DNA of 8,174 bases, from the NCBI GenBank assembly GCA_001940755.1, contig MEHH01000112.1, positions 1 through 8,174 of the forward strand, given 5' to 3'. Under the pieces are notes generated by a model that did no database searches, was not told the origin of the DNA, and worked only from the letters and a program-made list of their open reading frames with translations. This stretch comes from Candidatus Heimdallarchaeota archaeon AB_125. Its GTDB lineage: Archaea > Asgardarchaeota > Heimdallarchaeia > Heimdallarchaeales > Heimdallarchaeaceae. Of the stretch, positions 1 through 5,474 are shown one piece after another (position 1 is the first letter of the stretch; the number at the start of each line of letters is the position of its first letter). A program made the position numbers and the translations under genes.

Positions 1-506
1 GGAATGATAGATGAATTCCCAAAAGGATCTTCAACAATGATATCAATTGGAAGGTTATCTTGGATATAAGAATCTAAAAGATCTACATACTCTCTTATCT
101 TTTCTCTCTCTTCATCTGACTCAGCATCACCTAATAGGAATAGAGTTTTTCCTCTAATGTCTTGAAGTATTCCTTCAATATTGTTTACAAATCCATTAGC
201 ATTAGGACCGGGTTCTATCATCGCTCCAATTTGAGGAAAATTAATAGTCCCATTTGCAGCTCTAACAATCTTTGTTGTATAATCTTCTTTATTTTCAGCA
301 TGATAGATGAACCTTACAGGATCTTTAAATGAGAGATTGATGAAGTCGTTGTGCTTGTAACTGCAATCAGAACAGAATATATTGAAAAACCACAGTTGAG
401 GAAAGTGAGGTATATCCATTATCCTCTGTGTAACCTTAGTGTTATCACTCTCACACACCGGACAATTTACTTCCATCATTTCGAAATCATGTTCTTCTGT
501 TGGCAT
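1..506 (-). CDS. zpr1: ZPR1-type zinc-finger protein, C-terminal part cut by window edge
   Basis: The frame reads 168 codons from an ATG at 506 down to the window edge without a stop, so the C-terminus is missing. Seen: a four-cysteine zinc finger, C15-x2-C18 (CPVC) and C45-x2-C48 (CSDC), followed by a beta-rich region and an EDPFGNS signature at residues 159-165. This finger-plus-'D-P-x-G-N-S' arrangement is typical of the ZPR1 family; archaeal members carry one copy of the module, eukaryotic ones two. Known for eukaryotes: ZPR1 is a folding factor for elongation factor 1A. By inference the archaeal protein would serve aEF1A in the cytosol. Start choice: a TATA-like TTTAAA on the minus strand (541 to 536) sits about 30 bases upstream of ATG 506, predicting an almost leaderless mRNA. 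An in-frame ATG at 536 is separated from it by a TAG. Internal Met10/Met11 are alternative starts. Confidence 0.9.
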   Translation of the reverse strand, partial: MPTEEHDFEMMEVNCPVCESDNTKVTQRIMDIPHFPQLWFFNIFCSDCSYKHNDFINLSFKDPVRFIYHAENKEDYTTKIVRAANGTINFPQIGAMIEPGPNANGFVNNIEGILQDIRGKTLFLLGDAESDEEREKIREYVDLLDSYIQDNLPIDIIVEDPFGNSSII

Positions 507-605
507 CTAATCGTCTTGTACTTCTTTGTGACTCATTTAAATTTTAAGATAGAATTAATTCTGATTGATTTGAGTAGTAAATTTTTTTAGATAATAATCT
601 AAGAG
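507..605. promoter_or_regulatory. Divergent promoter region between zpr1 and the DNA glycosylase gene
   Basis: A 99-base, very AT-rich spacer between two genes that start away from each other. On the minus strand, TTTAAA at 541-536 is placed correctly for transcription starting near 510, just before the zpr1 ATG. On the plus strand, TTTAAATTTTAAG at 536-548 could act as a TATA box for a start near 566, giving the glycosylase gene a leader of about 40 bases. The two candidate boxes overlap, so the promoters could compete. Assigned by position and base composition only. Confidence 0.4.
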
Positions 606-1235
606 ATGTTGATGAAAGAAGAGCTGCTAGATATATACAACTCACTGTTCGAAAAATATGGTCCTCAAAACTGGTGGCCTGGAGAAGGGTTGGAAATAGC
701 TATAGGGGCAGTATTAACCCAACAAACAAACTGGAAGAATGTAGAAAAAGCTCTTCTACAGTTGAAGAAAGCAAATTGCTTGAATATAGATTGTCTAAAG
801 AAGATTCCCATTGAAAAATTAGAAGAACTAATTAGATCAAGTGGATATTATAGAGTAAAAGCTAGACGACTAAAGAATCTCATAGAATTGTTATCAATTA
901 ACCCAAAACCTGATCGATTAGCTTTGTTAGCAATAAATGGTCTAGGTGATGAAACAGCAGACGCTATTCTATTGTATCTGTTTGAAAAGAAATGCTTTGT
1001 AATTGATTCATACACTTTTCGAATATTAAACAGACTTGGATTATATGATGGAAAGAATTACTTGGAACTCCAACAGATATTTATGGATAGTCTTCCAAAT
1101 AATCTACAGTTGTATCAAGAATATCATGCATTGTTAGTTAAACACGCGAAGATCTGTTGTACAAAAAACTCCCCAAGGTGTGGTAACTGCGTACTAAACA
1201 ATTGCTGTCTATACAACTCTAAACAAAACAAATAA
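606..1235 (+). CDS. Endonuclease III-superfamily DNA glycosylase, MagIII-like, with Fe-S cluster motif
   Basis: A 209-residue HhH-GPD base-excision repair protein. Seen: a TQQTNW motif near residues 39-43, an SSGYYRVKARRL segment (78-89) and a helix-hairpin-helix GLGDETADAIL (112-122). The catalytic aspartate is D134 in VIDSY. A C-terminal C185-x6-C192-x2-C195-x5-C201 pattern matches the [4Fe-4S] loop of endonuclease III. The position of the endonuclease III catalytic lysine (GVGRKTA in E. coli Nth) is glutamate here, E116, so AP-lyase activity is not expected and a monofunctional glycosylase is inferred. The TQxT, SGYY..KA+RL and G+GxE(T/S)ADAIL segments resemble the 3-methyladenine glycosylase MagIII of Helicobacter, which lacks the cluster, suggesting alkylated bases as substrate. 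That is a family inference. Length is normal. Start ATG 606 has no strong ribosome site; Met3 (612) is possible. The stop overlaps or nearly touches the next gene, implying co-transcription. Confidence 0.87.
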   Translation: MLMKEELLDIYNSLFEKYGPQNWWPGEGLEIAIGAVLTQQTNWKNVEKALLQLKKANCLNIDCLKKIPIEKLEELIRSSGYYRVKARRLKNLIELLSINPKPDRLALLAINGLGDETADAILLYLFEKKCFVIDSYTFRILNRLGLYDGKNYLELQQIFMDSLPNNLQLYQEYHALLVKHAKICCTKNSPRCGNCVLNNCCLYNSKQNK

Positions 1236-1240
1236 TGTGT

Positions 1241-1244
1241 GGAG
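1241..1244 (+). promoter_or_regulatory. Ribosome binding site deciding the phosphomevalonate dehydratase large-subunit start
   Basis: GGAG lies eight bases before ATG 1253. It falls inside the reading frame opened by an earlier ATG at 1235, which overlaps the glycosylase stop codon by one base. The Shine-Dalgarno match and the family-typical N-terminus M-F-L-T-K-E favour 1253 as the real start. Confidence 0.65.
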
Positions 1245-1252
1245 CACTCAAT

Positions 1253-2452
1253 ATGTTTCTTACTAAAGAACAGCAAATGATGCTGGACGGAGAATATGGA
1301 TTTGCTATTGCAAAACTCACTAAATTAGTTGTAAAAATTGGTGAAGTAAATGATGCAACTAAGCTTATCCCTATCAAAAATGCACAAATTGCTGGTGTTT
1401 CATATTTTACTGTAGGTGATCCCATATTCTCTTTCTTCAATATGTTATCCAAAGACAAAGTCAAGGTTAGTGTTCCTAGCTGGTTAAATCCTGCAGGAAT
1501 GGATATGGAAAGATGGGAAGAAATGGGAGTGCTGGAATCTTTTGCTGATAAACAACGTAGGATAATTCAACACTACAAAGAAATGGGTATAGAAACAACT
1601 CTAACATGTACGCCATACTTAATTGGACACCAACCGAAACTTGGTGACCATTTAGCATGGAGTGAATCATCAGCTGTTTCAATGGCTAATGCATATTATG
1701 GTGCAAGAACAAATAGAGAAGGAGGACCTTCATCTTTAGCATCTGCTATTATTGGTTATACAGCTGATTATGGGTTACACAAAGTAGAGAATAGGGTTCC
1801 AAGTATTATTGTAGATGTAAATACATCAACTGCTAATTTCTCAGATTTTTCAGCTTTGGGTTATTGGTATGGAGAAAAATTTCATGGAGTGATTCCTTAT
1901 TTTAAGGGAATCAAGAATACACATATAGATCAAGTAAAAATGTTAGGGGCAGCAATGGCAGCATCTGGAAGTGTCGCACATTTCCATATTGAAAACCATA
2001 CACCAGAGGCTCGAAAAGTTGATATGAATTATATAACTAATATAGTTAGTTTTGATGAGAAGGATAAGAAACAAGTATATGATCATTTTAACCAGATAAA
2101 AGAAGATGCGAATCTAGTAGTAATAGGATGCCCTCATTCAAGTCTAGAAGATATACAGTACATACATTCAACTCTAGGAGAAAAATCAATAAAAGAAGGA
2201 ATAGAATTTTGGATTTTTTCCTCTCAGAAATTGATGCAAACTGATGATGCTAAGAAATTTTTAACTAATTTGGAGGTAAAGGGAGTAAAAATATTCACTG
2301 ATACTTGTATGGTAGTGACTCCCGTTATCAGAAGAAATTACAAAAACATCCTAACAAACTCTGCTAAGGCTGCTTTTTATCTTACTAGAGATGGGACAAA
2401 TAAAGTTAACTTGCTTTCATTATTCGAAATTATGGAGGGGGTTTCAGAATGA
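1253..2452 (+). CDS. Phosphomevalonate dehydratase large (catalytic) subunit, aconitase X family
   Basis: A 399-residue AcnX large subunit. Known for archaea: the AcnX-type enzyme dehydrates (R)-5-phosphomevalonate to trans-anhydromevalonate 5-phosphate, the distinctive step of the archaeal mevalonate pathway. A UbiD-like decarboxylase then gives isopentenyl phosphate for membrane lipids. Seen: the family N-terminus (FLTKEQQMMLDGEYG), the NAQIAGVSYFTVGD region, and TCTPYLIGHQPKLGDHLAWSES with C119. The GARTNREGGPSSLASAI stretch follows. Two more conserved cysteines are C293 (IGCPHSS) and C352 (DTCMVVTP). The three cysteines are the expected Fe-S ligands. The small subunit follows with an ATGA overlap (2449-2452), as usual for split archaeal AcnX. 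An upstream in-frame ATG at 1235 would add six residues, but the GGAG before 1253 supports the shorter form. The alternative, a bacterial-type hydroxyproline dehydratase, is unlikely in this archaeal two-gene arrangement. Confidence 0.93.
   Translation: MFLTKEQQMMLDGEYGFAIAKLTKLVVKIGEVNDATKLIPIKNAQIAGVSYFTVGDPIFSFFNMLSKDKVKVSVPSWLNPAGMDMERWEEMGVLESFADKQRRIIQHYKEMGIETTLTCTPYLIGHQPKLGDHLAWSESSAVSMANAYYGARTNREGGPSSLASAIIGYTADYGLHKVENRVPSIIVDVNTSTANFSDFSALGYWYGEKFHGVIPYFKGIKNTHIDQVKMLGAAMAASGSVAHFHIENHTPEARKVDMNYITNIVSFDEKDKKQVYDHFNQIKEDANLVVIGCPHSSLEDIQYIHSTLGEKSIKEGIEFWIFSSQKLMQTDDAKKFLTNLEVKGVKIFTDTCMVVTPVIRRNYKNILTNSAKAAFYLTRDGTNKVNLLSLFEIMEGVSE
2434..2441 (+). promoter_or_regulatory. Strong ribosome binding site for the small subunit
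   Basis: GGAGGGGG ends seven bases before ATG 2449 and lies within the last codons of the large-subunit gene. Together with the ATGA stop/start overlap it indicates translational coupling that would keep the two subunits in balance. Confidence 0.65.
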
Positions 2453-2859
2453 AAACAATTAAAATTCGACCAATAGTTGAAGGTTCAGTTGAAGGAGAAG
2501 CATTAGTTTCACCCATTCCAATTTCATTTTTGGGTGGAGTTGATTCTGAAACAGGAATAATTACTGATTCTGAAAATCCTTTATTTGGGGAAAGCATAGC
2601 AGGTAAAATCTTTGTGTTTCCAGAAAGCAAAGGTTCAACTGTGGGATCTTATGTTATTTATGGATTAAGTGTTAATAATGTAGCCCCACTCGCACTAATA
2701 GCTAATAAAGCTGAAACAATAGTTGTAGCAGGAGCAATCTTGGCAAACATTCCTTTAGTTGACAAAGCTGATCAAGATGTTACTCTTTCAATTAAAACCG
2801 GAGATAAACTAGTAATAGATACAACTGAAGAAATTGTAAAAATAAAAAAAGTGGAGTAG
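2449..2859 (+). CDS. Phosphomevalonate dehydratase small (swivel) subunit, aconitase X family
   Basis: A 136-residue swivelling-domain subunit that closes over the large subunit's active site. Seen: a beta-rich N-terminus with SFLGGVDSETGIITD (26-40), then NPLFGESIAGKIFVFP (43-58) and KGSTVGSYVIY (61-71). The last of these is the conserved serine/glycine loop, which contributes substrate-binding and catalytic residues in this family. An LVDKADQDV segment (103-111) follows. Length matches archaeal small subunits of about 130-140 residues. The start is fixed by GGAGGGGG and the ATGA overlap with the large subunit, so the two proteins are almost certainly made together. The gene ends 15 bases from the convergent gene on the other strand. 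No clean plus-strand terminator is seen in that gap; T-rich runs such as 2976-2981, inside the opposite gene, could serve. Confidence 0.93.
   Translation: MKTIKIRPIVEGSVEGEALVSPIPISFLGGVDSETGIITDSENPLFGESIAGKIFVFPESKGSTVGSYVIYGLSVNNVAPLALIANKAETIVVAGAILANIPLVDKADQDVTLSIKTGDKLVIDTTEEIVKIKKVE
2838..2850 (-). terminator. T-run terminator of the helical-repeat/coiled-coil gene
   Basis: Read on the minus strand this is seven T, one A, then five T. It begins about 25 bases after that gene's stop codon and has no hairpin, the usual form of an intrinsic archaeal terminator. It lies within the final codons of the convergent small-subunit gene, so the two transcripts must overlap at their 3' ends. Confidence 0.55.
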
Positions 2860-2874
2860 AAAGGTAAAAATTTG

Positions 2875-4560
2875 TTATCTACGCTTCTTACCTTGTTGTT
2901 CTGACAATAACTTCTGAAATTCGTCTCTTAGTAAAGTTTCTTGTTCTTGTAAAGCTTCTTTCTTTTCTTCACTCATTTTTTCCTTTTGTTCAGATAGAGA
3001 TTTTTCTTTTTCATTGTTTAGTTCAGCAGTAATTTCAGAAATTTCTAGGTCTTGTTGCTCTTTTAATTGTTCCAAGAGTTCTTTTTGATCGTTTTCCTTC
3101 TGAATATTGAATTTCTCTTCTAACTGTGTTTTTTCAGTTTCAAAACTTTGCTTTAGATTCTCTATTTCTAAGAGGTGATTTTCATCAAACTGCTTTTTCT
3201 GTGCTTCAAATTCTTCTTTAAGGTTCTCGCTAACTGCGAGTATTCTTTCCTCAACAAAAGTTTCTCTGTTTTCCTGAACAAGATCTAGAAAGTCCTTTGA
3301 GGTAACAGTATTAATGATATCAAAAACTCTGTTTATAGTATTAATATTGGCTTGCGCAGTTTCAAACTCCTCATTATTTAGAATTCCTTCCGATTCTTTA
3401 ATTAAATCATCAGTAAACTTCATAACTAAATCTATTGCCGTTTCAGGGAATACATCTATCCCCCTCATGATATTTTTGAGTTCTAAAGCCCTGGAAGATA
3501 AATCGGCTAGTTCTACCTCATATCCTTTGGTTAAACTTTTCTCTCTGAAAACCAGATCATAAGGTCCAACCATCATTGTTTGTTTGGTTTGCAACTGATC
3601 ATAGAATGTTATATTGGCACTTAGTTCGTGAACCCCTTTGTCATTGAGTTGAGAACACCGCAGAGAGAGATTTTGTTCAGTTGAATTACCTGCAGGTAAA
3701 CTAGGAATAGTTATTTCAGTACCACCATCCACAATATCAACGCCATCAGGGATGTTGAGCTTGAAAACAAGATTAAATGCTTCACCATCACCTTCATTTT
3801 CAATAATAATAGATAAATCAGAAAGTTCTCCTAGAACTAAATCTCGAGAAACTTTAACTTCAGGTACTATCTTTGGTAGCTTAACTTTTGATCTGAAGTT
3901 TTTCACAACGGTATCCATTGCATCATCAATGGCCGGAAAGAATAGTTCCCCCATAATTTGGGATAGTCCGGGTTTTAGATGTGCACCAACTAGCTGTTGG
4001 GCATTGAGTAATGAGGTTGTATCTGAATCCTTTACAGCTTTAATAGCATGACCTGCAGAATAAAGAACTTGTTGAGCTCGAGTAAAACCAGGATCATCTT
4101 GAATTTGTTCAATGTACTGTTGATATAGTTGCTCTGCAGATTGGAATTCTTCTATAGAGAAGTAGAAGAAACAAGCTGTGGAAATTAATACTATTCCTCT
4201 ATCATATTCATTCCATAATAGATATTCTTGTGCCGCATTAACTAAATCTTCAACTACAGCATTTGTTGCAGCTCTCCAATCCTCTTTTGATCCAACTTTC
4301 TTAAAAATATAAGAAACATAATAGAGATTTTGTGCACTCATACGATATTGTTTCTTCTCTTTGTTTTCTTCTGATGCACGGATAAAATTCTTAATCGCTT
4401 CATGGTACAAGTCTTCGGCTTGTTCCAACCCCCGAGCTGTCTCTTGACTTCTAGCAGCATCTAAATATTTCCTTGCAGAGTCAGCATAATTTGCACTTTT
4501 AAACAAATCTCGTGCTTCTGACATGAGCTTAGCAAGGTCCTCATCATAAGATTTTTCCAT
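2875..4560 (-). CDS. Helical-repeat (TPR/SNAP-like), Ig-like and coiled-coil protein of unknown function
   Basis: A 561-residue soluble protein with no signal peptide or membrane segment. Residues about 1-220 are alpha-helical hairpins rich in A-x-x-Y/L/F patterns (LFKSANYADSARKYLDAA; AEDLYHEAIKNF; SAEQLYQQYIEQI). They look like tetratricopeptide repeats, or the related alpha-solenoid of SNAP adaptors. Residues about 231-325 look like an Ig-like/CARDB-type beta-sandwich, with alternating hydrophobics, IIENEGDGEAFN and an IPSLPAGNS turn. Residues about 340-430 are helical again. From about 433 to 555 the chain is a Glu/Lys/Gln-rich coiled coil ending in a basic GKKRR tail. A scaffold or adaptor role is inferred from this architecture only. 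The start is ATG 4560: the frame continues upstream to a TTG at 4581, but a TATA-like box 25 bases before ATG 4560 predicts a leaderless mRNA beginning there. The gene stands alone between a convergent metabolic operon and tRNA-Ala. Confidence 0.8.
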   Translation of the reverse strand: MEKSYDEDLAKLMSEARDLFKSANYADSARKYLDAARSQETARGLEQAEDLYHEAIKNFIRASEENKEKKQYRMSAQNLYYVSYIFKKVGSKEDWRAATNAVVEDLVNAAQEYLLWNEYDRGIVLISTACFFYFSIEEFQSAEQLYQQYIEQIQDDPGFTRAQQVLYSAGHAIKAVKDSDTTSLLNAQQLVGAHLKPGLSQIMGELFFPAIDDAMDTVVKNFRSKVKLPKIVPEVKVSRDLVLGELSDLSIIIENEGDGEAFNLVFKLNIPDGVDIVDGGTEITIPSLPAGNSTEQNLSLRCSQLNDKGVHELSANITFYDQLQTKQTMMVGPYDLVFREKSLTKGYEVELADLSSRALELKNIMRGIDVFPETAIDLVMKFTDDLIKESEGILNNEEFETAQANINTINRVFDIINTVTSKDFLDLVQENRETFVEERILAVSENLKEEFEAQKKQFDENHLLEIENLKQSFETEKTQLEEKFNIQKENDQKELLEQLKEQQDLEISEITAELNNEKEKSLSEQKEKMSEEKKEALQEQETLLRDEFQKLLSEQQGKKRR

Positions 4561-4580
4561 AAACCTAAGTTGCAATCTCA

Positions 4581-4589
4581 ATATATAAG
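4581..4589 (-). promoter_or_regulatory. TATA box of the helical-repeat/coiled-coil gene (leaderless start)
   Basis: CTTATATAT on the minus strand, preceded by a TTAAATAA stretch, is centred about 25 bases upstream of ATG 4560. That is the usual TATA-to-start-site distance in archaea, so transcription should begin at or within a few bases of the ATG. No Shine-Dalgarno sequence is present, which agrees with a leaderless message. Confidence 0.6.
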
Positions 4590-4672
4590 TTTATTTAAGC
4601 ACGCAATGAGGCATGCATAGAAAGCGATTAGAAGCCATATACAGCTATTTTGTGCTATTTTTCAAAAATAAG

Positions 4673-4692
4673 AAAAAATTACTTACAAAAAA
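4673..4692 (-). terminator. Double T-run terminator downstream of tRNA-Ala
   Basis: Read on the minus strand, two runs of six T (4692-4687 and 4678-4673) follow the tRNA 3' end by 6 and 20 bases. An AT palindrome, TATTTTT-C-AAAAATA at 4656-4670, comes just after. These fit an archaeal T-run terminator for the transcript that carries the tRNA. Confidence 0.5.
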
Positions 4693-4698
4693 TCAAAG

Positions 4699-4775
4699 TG
4701 GTGGACCGAGCGAGATTCGAACTCGCGGCCTCTTCCATGCCAAGGAAGCGATCTTCCAGGCTGATCTATCGGCCC
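4699..4775 (-). tRNA. tRNA-Ala, anticodon GGC, CCA encoded
   Basis: Read on the minus strand the 77 bases fold into a complete cloverleaf. The acceptor stem is GGGCCGA/TCGGTCC with discriminator A and an encoded CCA. The D stem is GATC/GATC with GG in its loop. The anticodon stem CTTCC/GGAAG encloses loop TTGGCAT (anticodon GGC), the variable loop has five bases, and the T stem GCGAG/CTCGC has loop TTCGAAT. The third acceptor pair is G3-U70, the universal identity mark for alanyl-tRNA synthetase, which confirms the anticodon reading. There is no intron. It lies 59 bases after the rpl37e stop on the same strand and may be processed from that transcript. Confidence 0.97.
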
Positions 4776-4802
4776 ATTGAAGAAGTAGTTAAAATAGAAG
4801 GA

Positions 4803-4819
4803 TTACTTGTTACAAGTAA
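4803..4819. repeat. Near-perfect palindrome between rpl37e and tRNA-Ala
   Basis: TTACTTGTTACAAGTAA has eight-base arms around a single central base. It sits 15 bases after the rpl37e stop and 27 bases before the tRNA 5' end. It could be a protein-binding site or a processing signal between the mRNA and the tRNA; the sequence does not decide this. Confidence 0.45.
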
Positions 4820-4834
4820 ACACACATGTGTCTT

Positions 4835-4999
4835 CTAATGTCTGTGCCATGCATAGTTTCGGATTTTTGAGGATCTTCCAAAGCCACAAGATGCACAGTT
4901 TTTATGTCTTTTGTGGAAGGAATGATTACCACATCTCCTACAAATTATATGGGTTGATCTTTTGTTATGTCTTCCGAATGACGGTGTTCCTTTAGTCAT
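4835..4999 (-). CDS. rpl37e: 50S ribosomal protein L37e
   Basis: A 54-residue basic zinc-ribbon protein of the large subunit, found in archaea and eukaryotes and absent from bacteria. Seen: the family N-terminus MTKGTPSFGRHNKRSTHI, then C20-R-R-C23 and C36-A-S-C39, which form a four-cysteine zinc site. The GFGRSSKIRNYAWHRH tail is very typical of the family. Length is close to the usual 55-60 residues. It starts 20 bases after the lsm stop, with a GAGATGA purine stretch upstream, so it is co-transcribed with lsm. The lsm-rpl37e pair is a common archaeal arrangement. Being shorter than most ORF-length cutoffs, it is easily missed. Confidence 0.96.
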   Translation of the reverse strand: MTKGTPSFGRHNKRSTHIICRRCGNHSFHKRHKNCASCGFGRSSKIRNYAWHRH

Positions 5000-5019
5000 T
5001 TTGTTTCATCTCTTTGCAC

Positions 5020-5247
5020 TTATTTGGGTGGAGGACTAATCATAATTACGTTATCACCACGTACAATAACGTCCCCAAGTTTAGTTGTTCCTTCTGAAGC
5101 TATCTCTTCTGCGTCTTCTAATGTTAGATTAAGATGAATATCATAATTCTTGAGAATACCTCTCATTCGTCGATTACCTCGAAGTCTAATCAAAACTCTT
5201 CTTTCTCTAGCTTGATTCAGGATATCCATCGGTTTGTTTACGCTCAT
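5020..5247 (-). CDS. lsm: Sm-like archaeal protein (Lsm), RNA-binding
   Basis: A 75-residue Sm-fold protein. Archaeal Lsm proteins form seven-membered (sometimes six-membered) rings that bind U-rich RNA and take part in RNA metabolism and tRNA processing. Seen: the N-terminal helix PMDILNQARERR, and the Sm1 motif VLIRLRGNRRMRGILKNYD through LNLTLEDAEE (about 19-49), with the D-x-H-x-N-L core. The Sm2 motif is VIVRGDNVIMISPPPK, with its RGDN signature. Length is typical of the family. ATG 5247 is supported by GGAG (5259-5256) eight bases upstream. It heads the lsm-rpl37e-(tRNA-Ala) transcript and is divergent from rpl11. Confidence 0.96.
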   Translation of the reverse strand: MSVNKPMDILNQARERRVLIRLRGNRRMRGILKNYDIHLNLTLEDAEEIASEGTTKLGDVIVRGDNVIMISPPPK

Positions 5248-5474
5248 TGTTTCTACTCCAAAACTTTACGAGTTGAAACTCTAAGATTTCATTATAAGTA
5301 TTTTGATTAAAGAAAAAAAGTGATGATATCTTCAGAAACACTGTTTATCAGACATTACATGATGAAACTAATACTATGCTTCTGAGAAGTATTCTTTAGT
5401 TAAAAATCGTTACCTTTAAGTAGCAAGCGTCTTGCTTCTGTCTTAAGTTAGTGTTATTAGATGAGGCGAAGCTA
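5248..5474. promoter_or_regulatory. Divergent lsm / rpl11 promoter region
   Basis: A 227-base spacer without a gene. For lsm (minus strand), CTTATAAT at 5298-5291 predicts a transcript starting near 5268, with the GGAG ribosome site inside a leader of about 20 bases. For rpl11 (plus strand), TTTAAGTA at 5415-5422 predicts a start near 5445 and a leader of about 30 bases carrying GAGG at 5463-5466, eight bases before ATG 5475. Two short palindromes lie on the rpl11 side: CTTCT-G-AGAAG (5379-5389) and AGCAAG-CGT-CTTGCT (5422-5436). Confidence 0.5.
5422..5436. promoter_or_regulatory. Inverted repeat between the rpl11 TATA box and transcription start
   Basis: AGCAAG-CGT-CTTGCT, a six-base inverted repeat, touches the end of the proposed TATA box and falls before the expected start site. 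That is where archaeal repressors often bind to block polymerase recruitment. An operator role is inferred from position alone. Confidence 0.35.

Noticed and set aside
351..590. Plus-strand 79-residue open frame
   Set aside because: It lies antisense to the ZPR1 N-terminus and its promoter, has a low-complexity composition, and matches no family I recognise; the minus-strand zinc-finger gene explains the region.
1219..2630. Minus-strand open frames at 1219-1464, 1476-1682 and 2430-2630
   Set aside because: All are antisense to the phosphomevalonate dehydratase genes, which show strong family motifs on the plus strand.
3314..4051. Two plus-strand open frames (3314-3562 and 3752-4051)
   Set aside because: Both are antisense to the helical-repeat/coiled-coil gene; their serine-rich, low-complexity sequences are typical shadows.
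4650..4838. Plus-strand 62-residue open frame with a DRARFELAASS-like segment
   Set aside because: It is the reverse complement of tRNA-Ala; this kind of peptide is a well-known artefact of translating tRNA genes backwards.
4613..4857. ATGCATAG repeated near 4613 and 4848
   Set aside because: The second copy is inside L37e codons and the match is short; I treat it as chance.
4807..4995. Plus-strand 62-residue open frame
   Set aside because: It is antisense to the L37e gene, which has an exact family match on the other strand.
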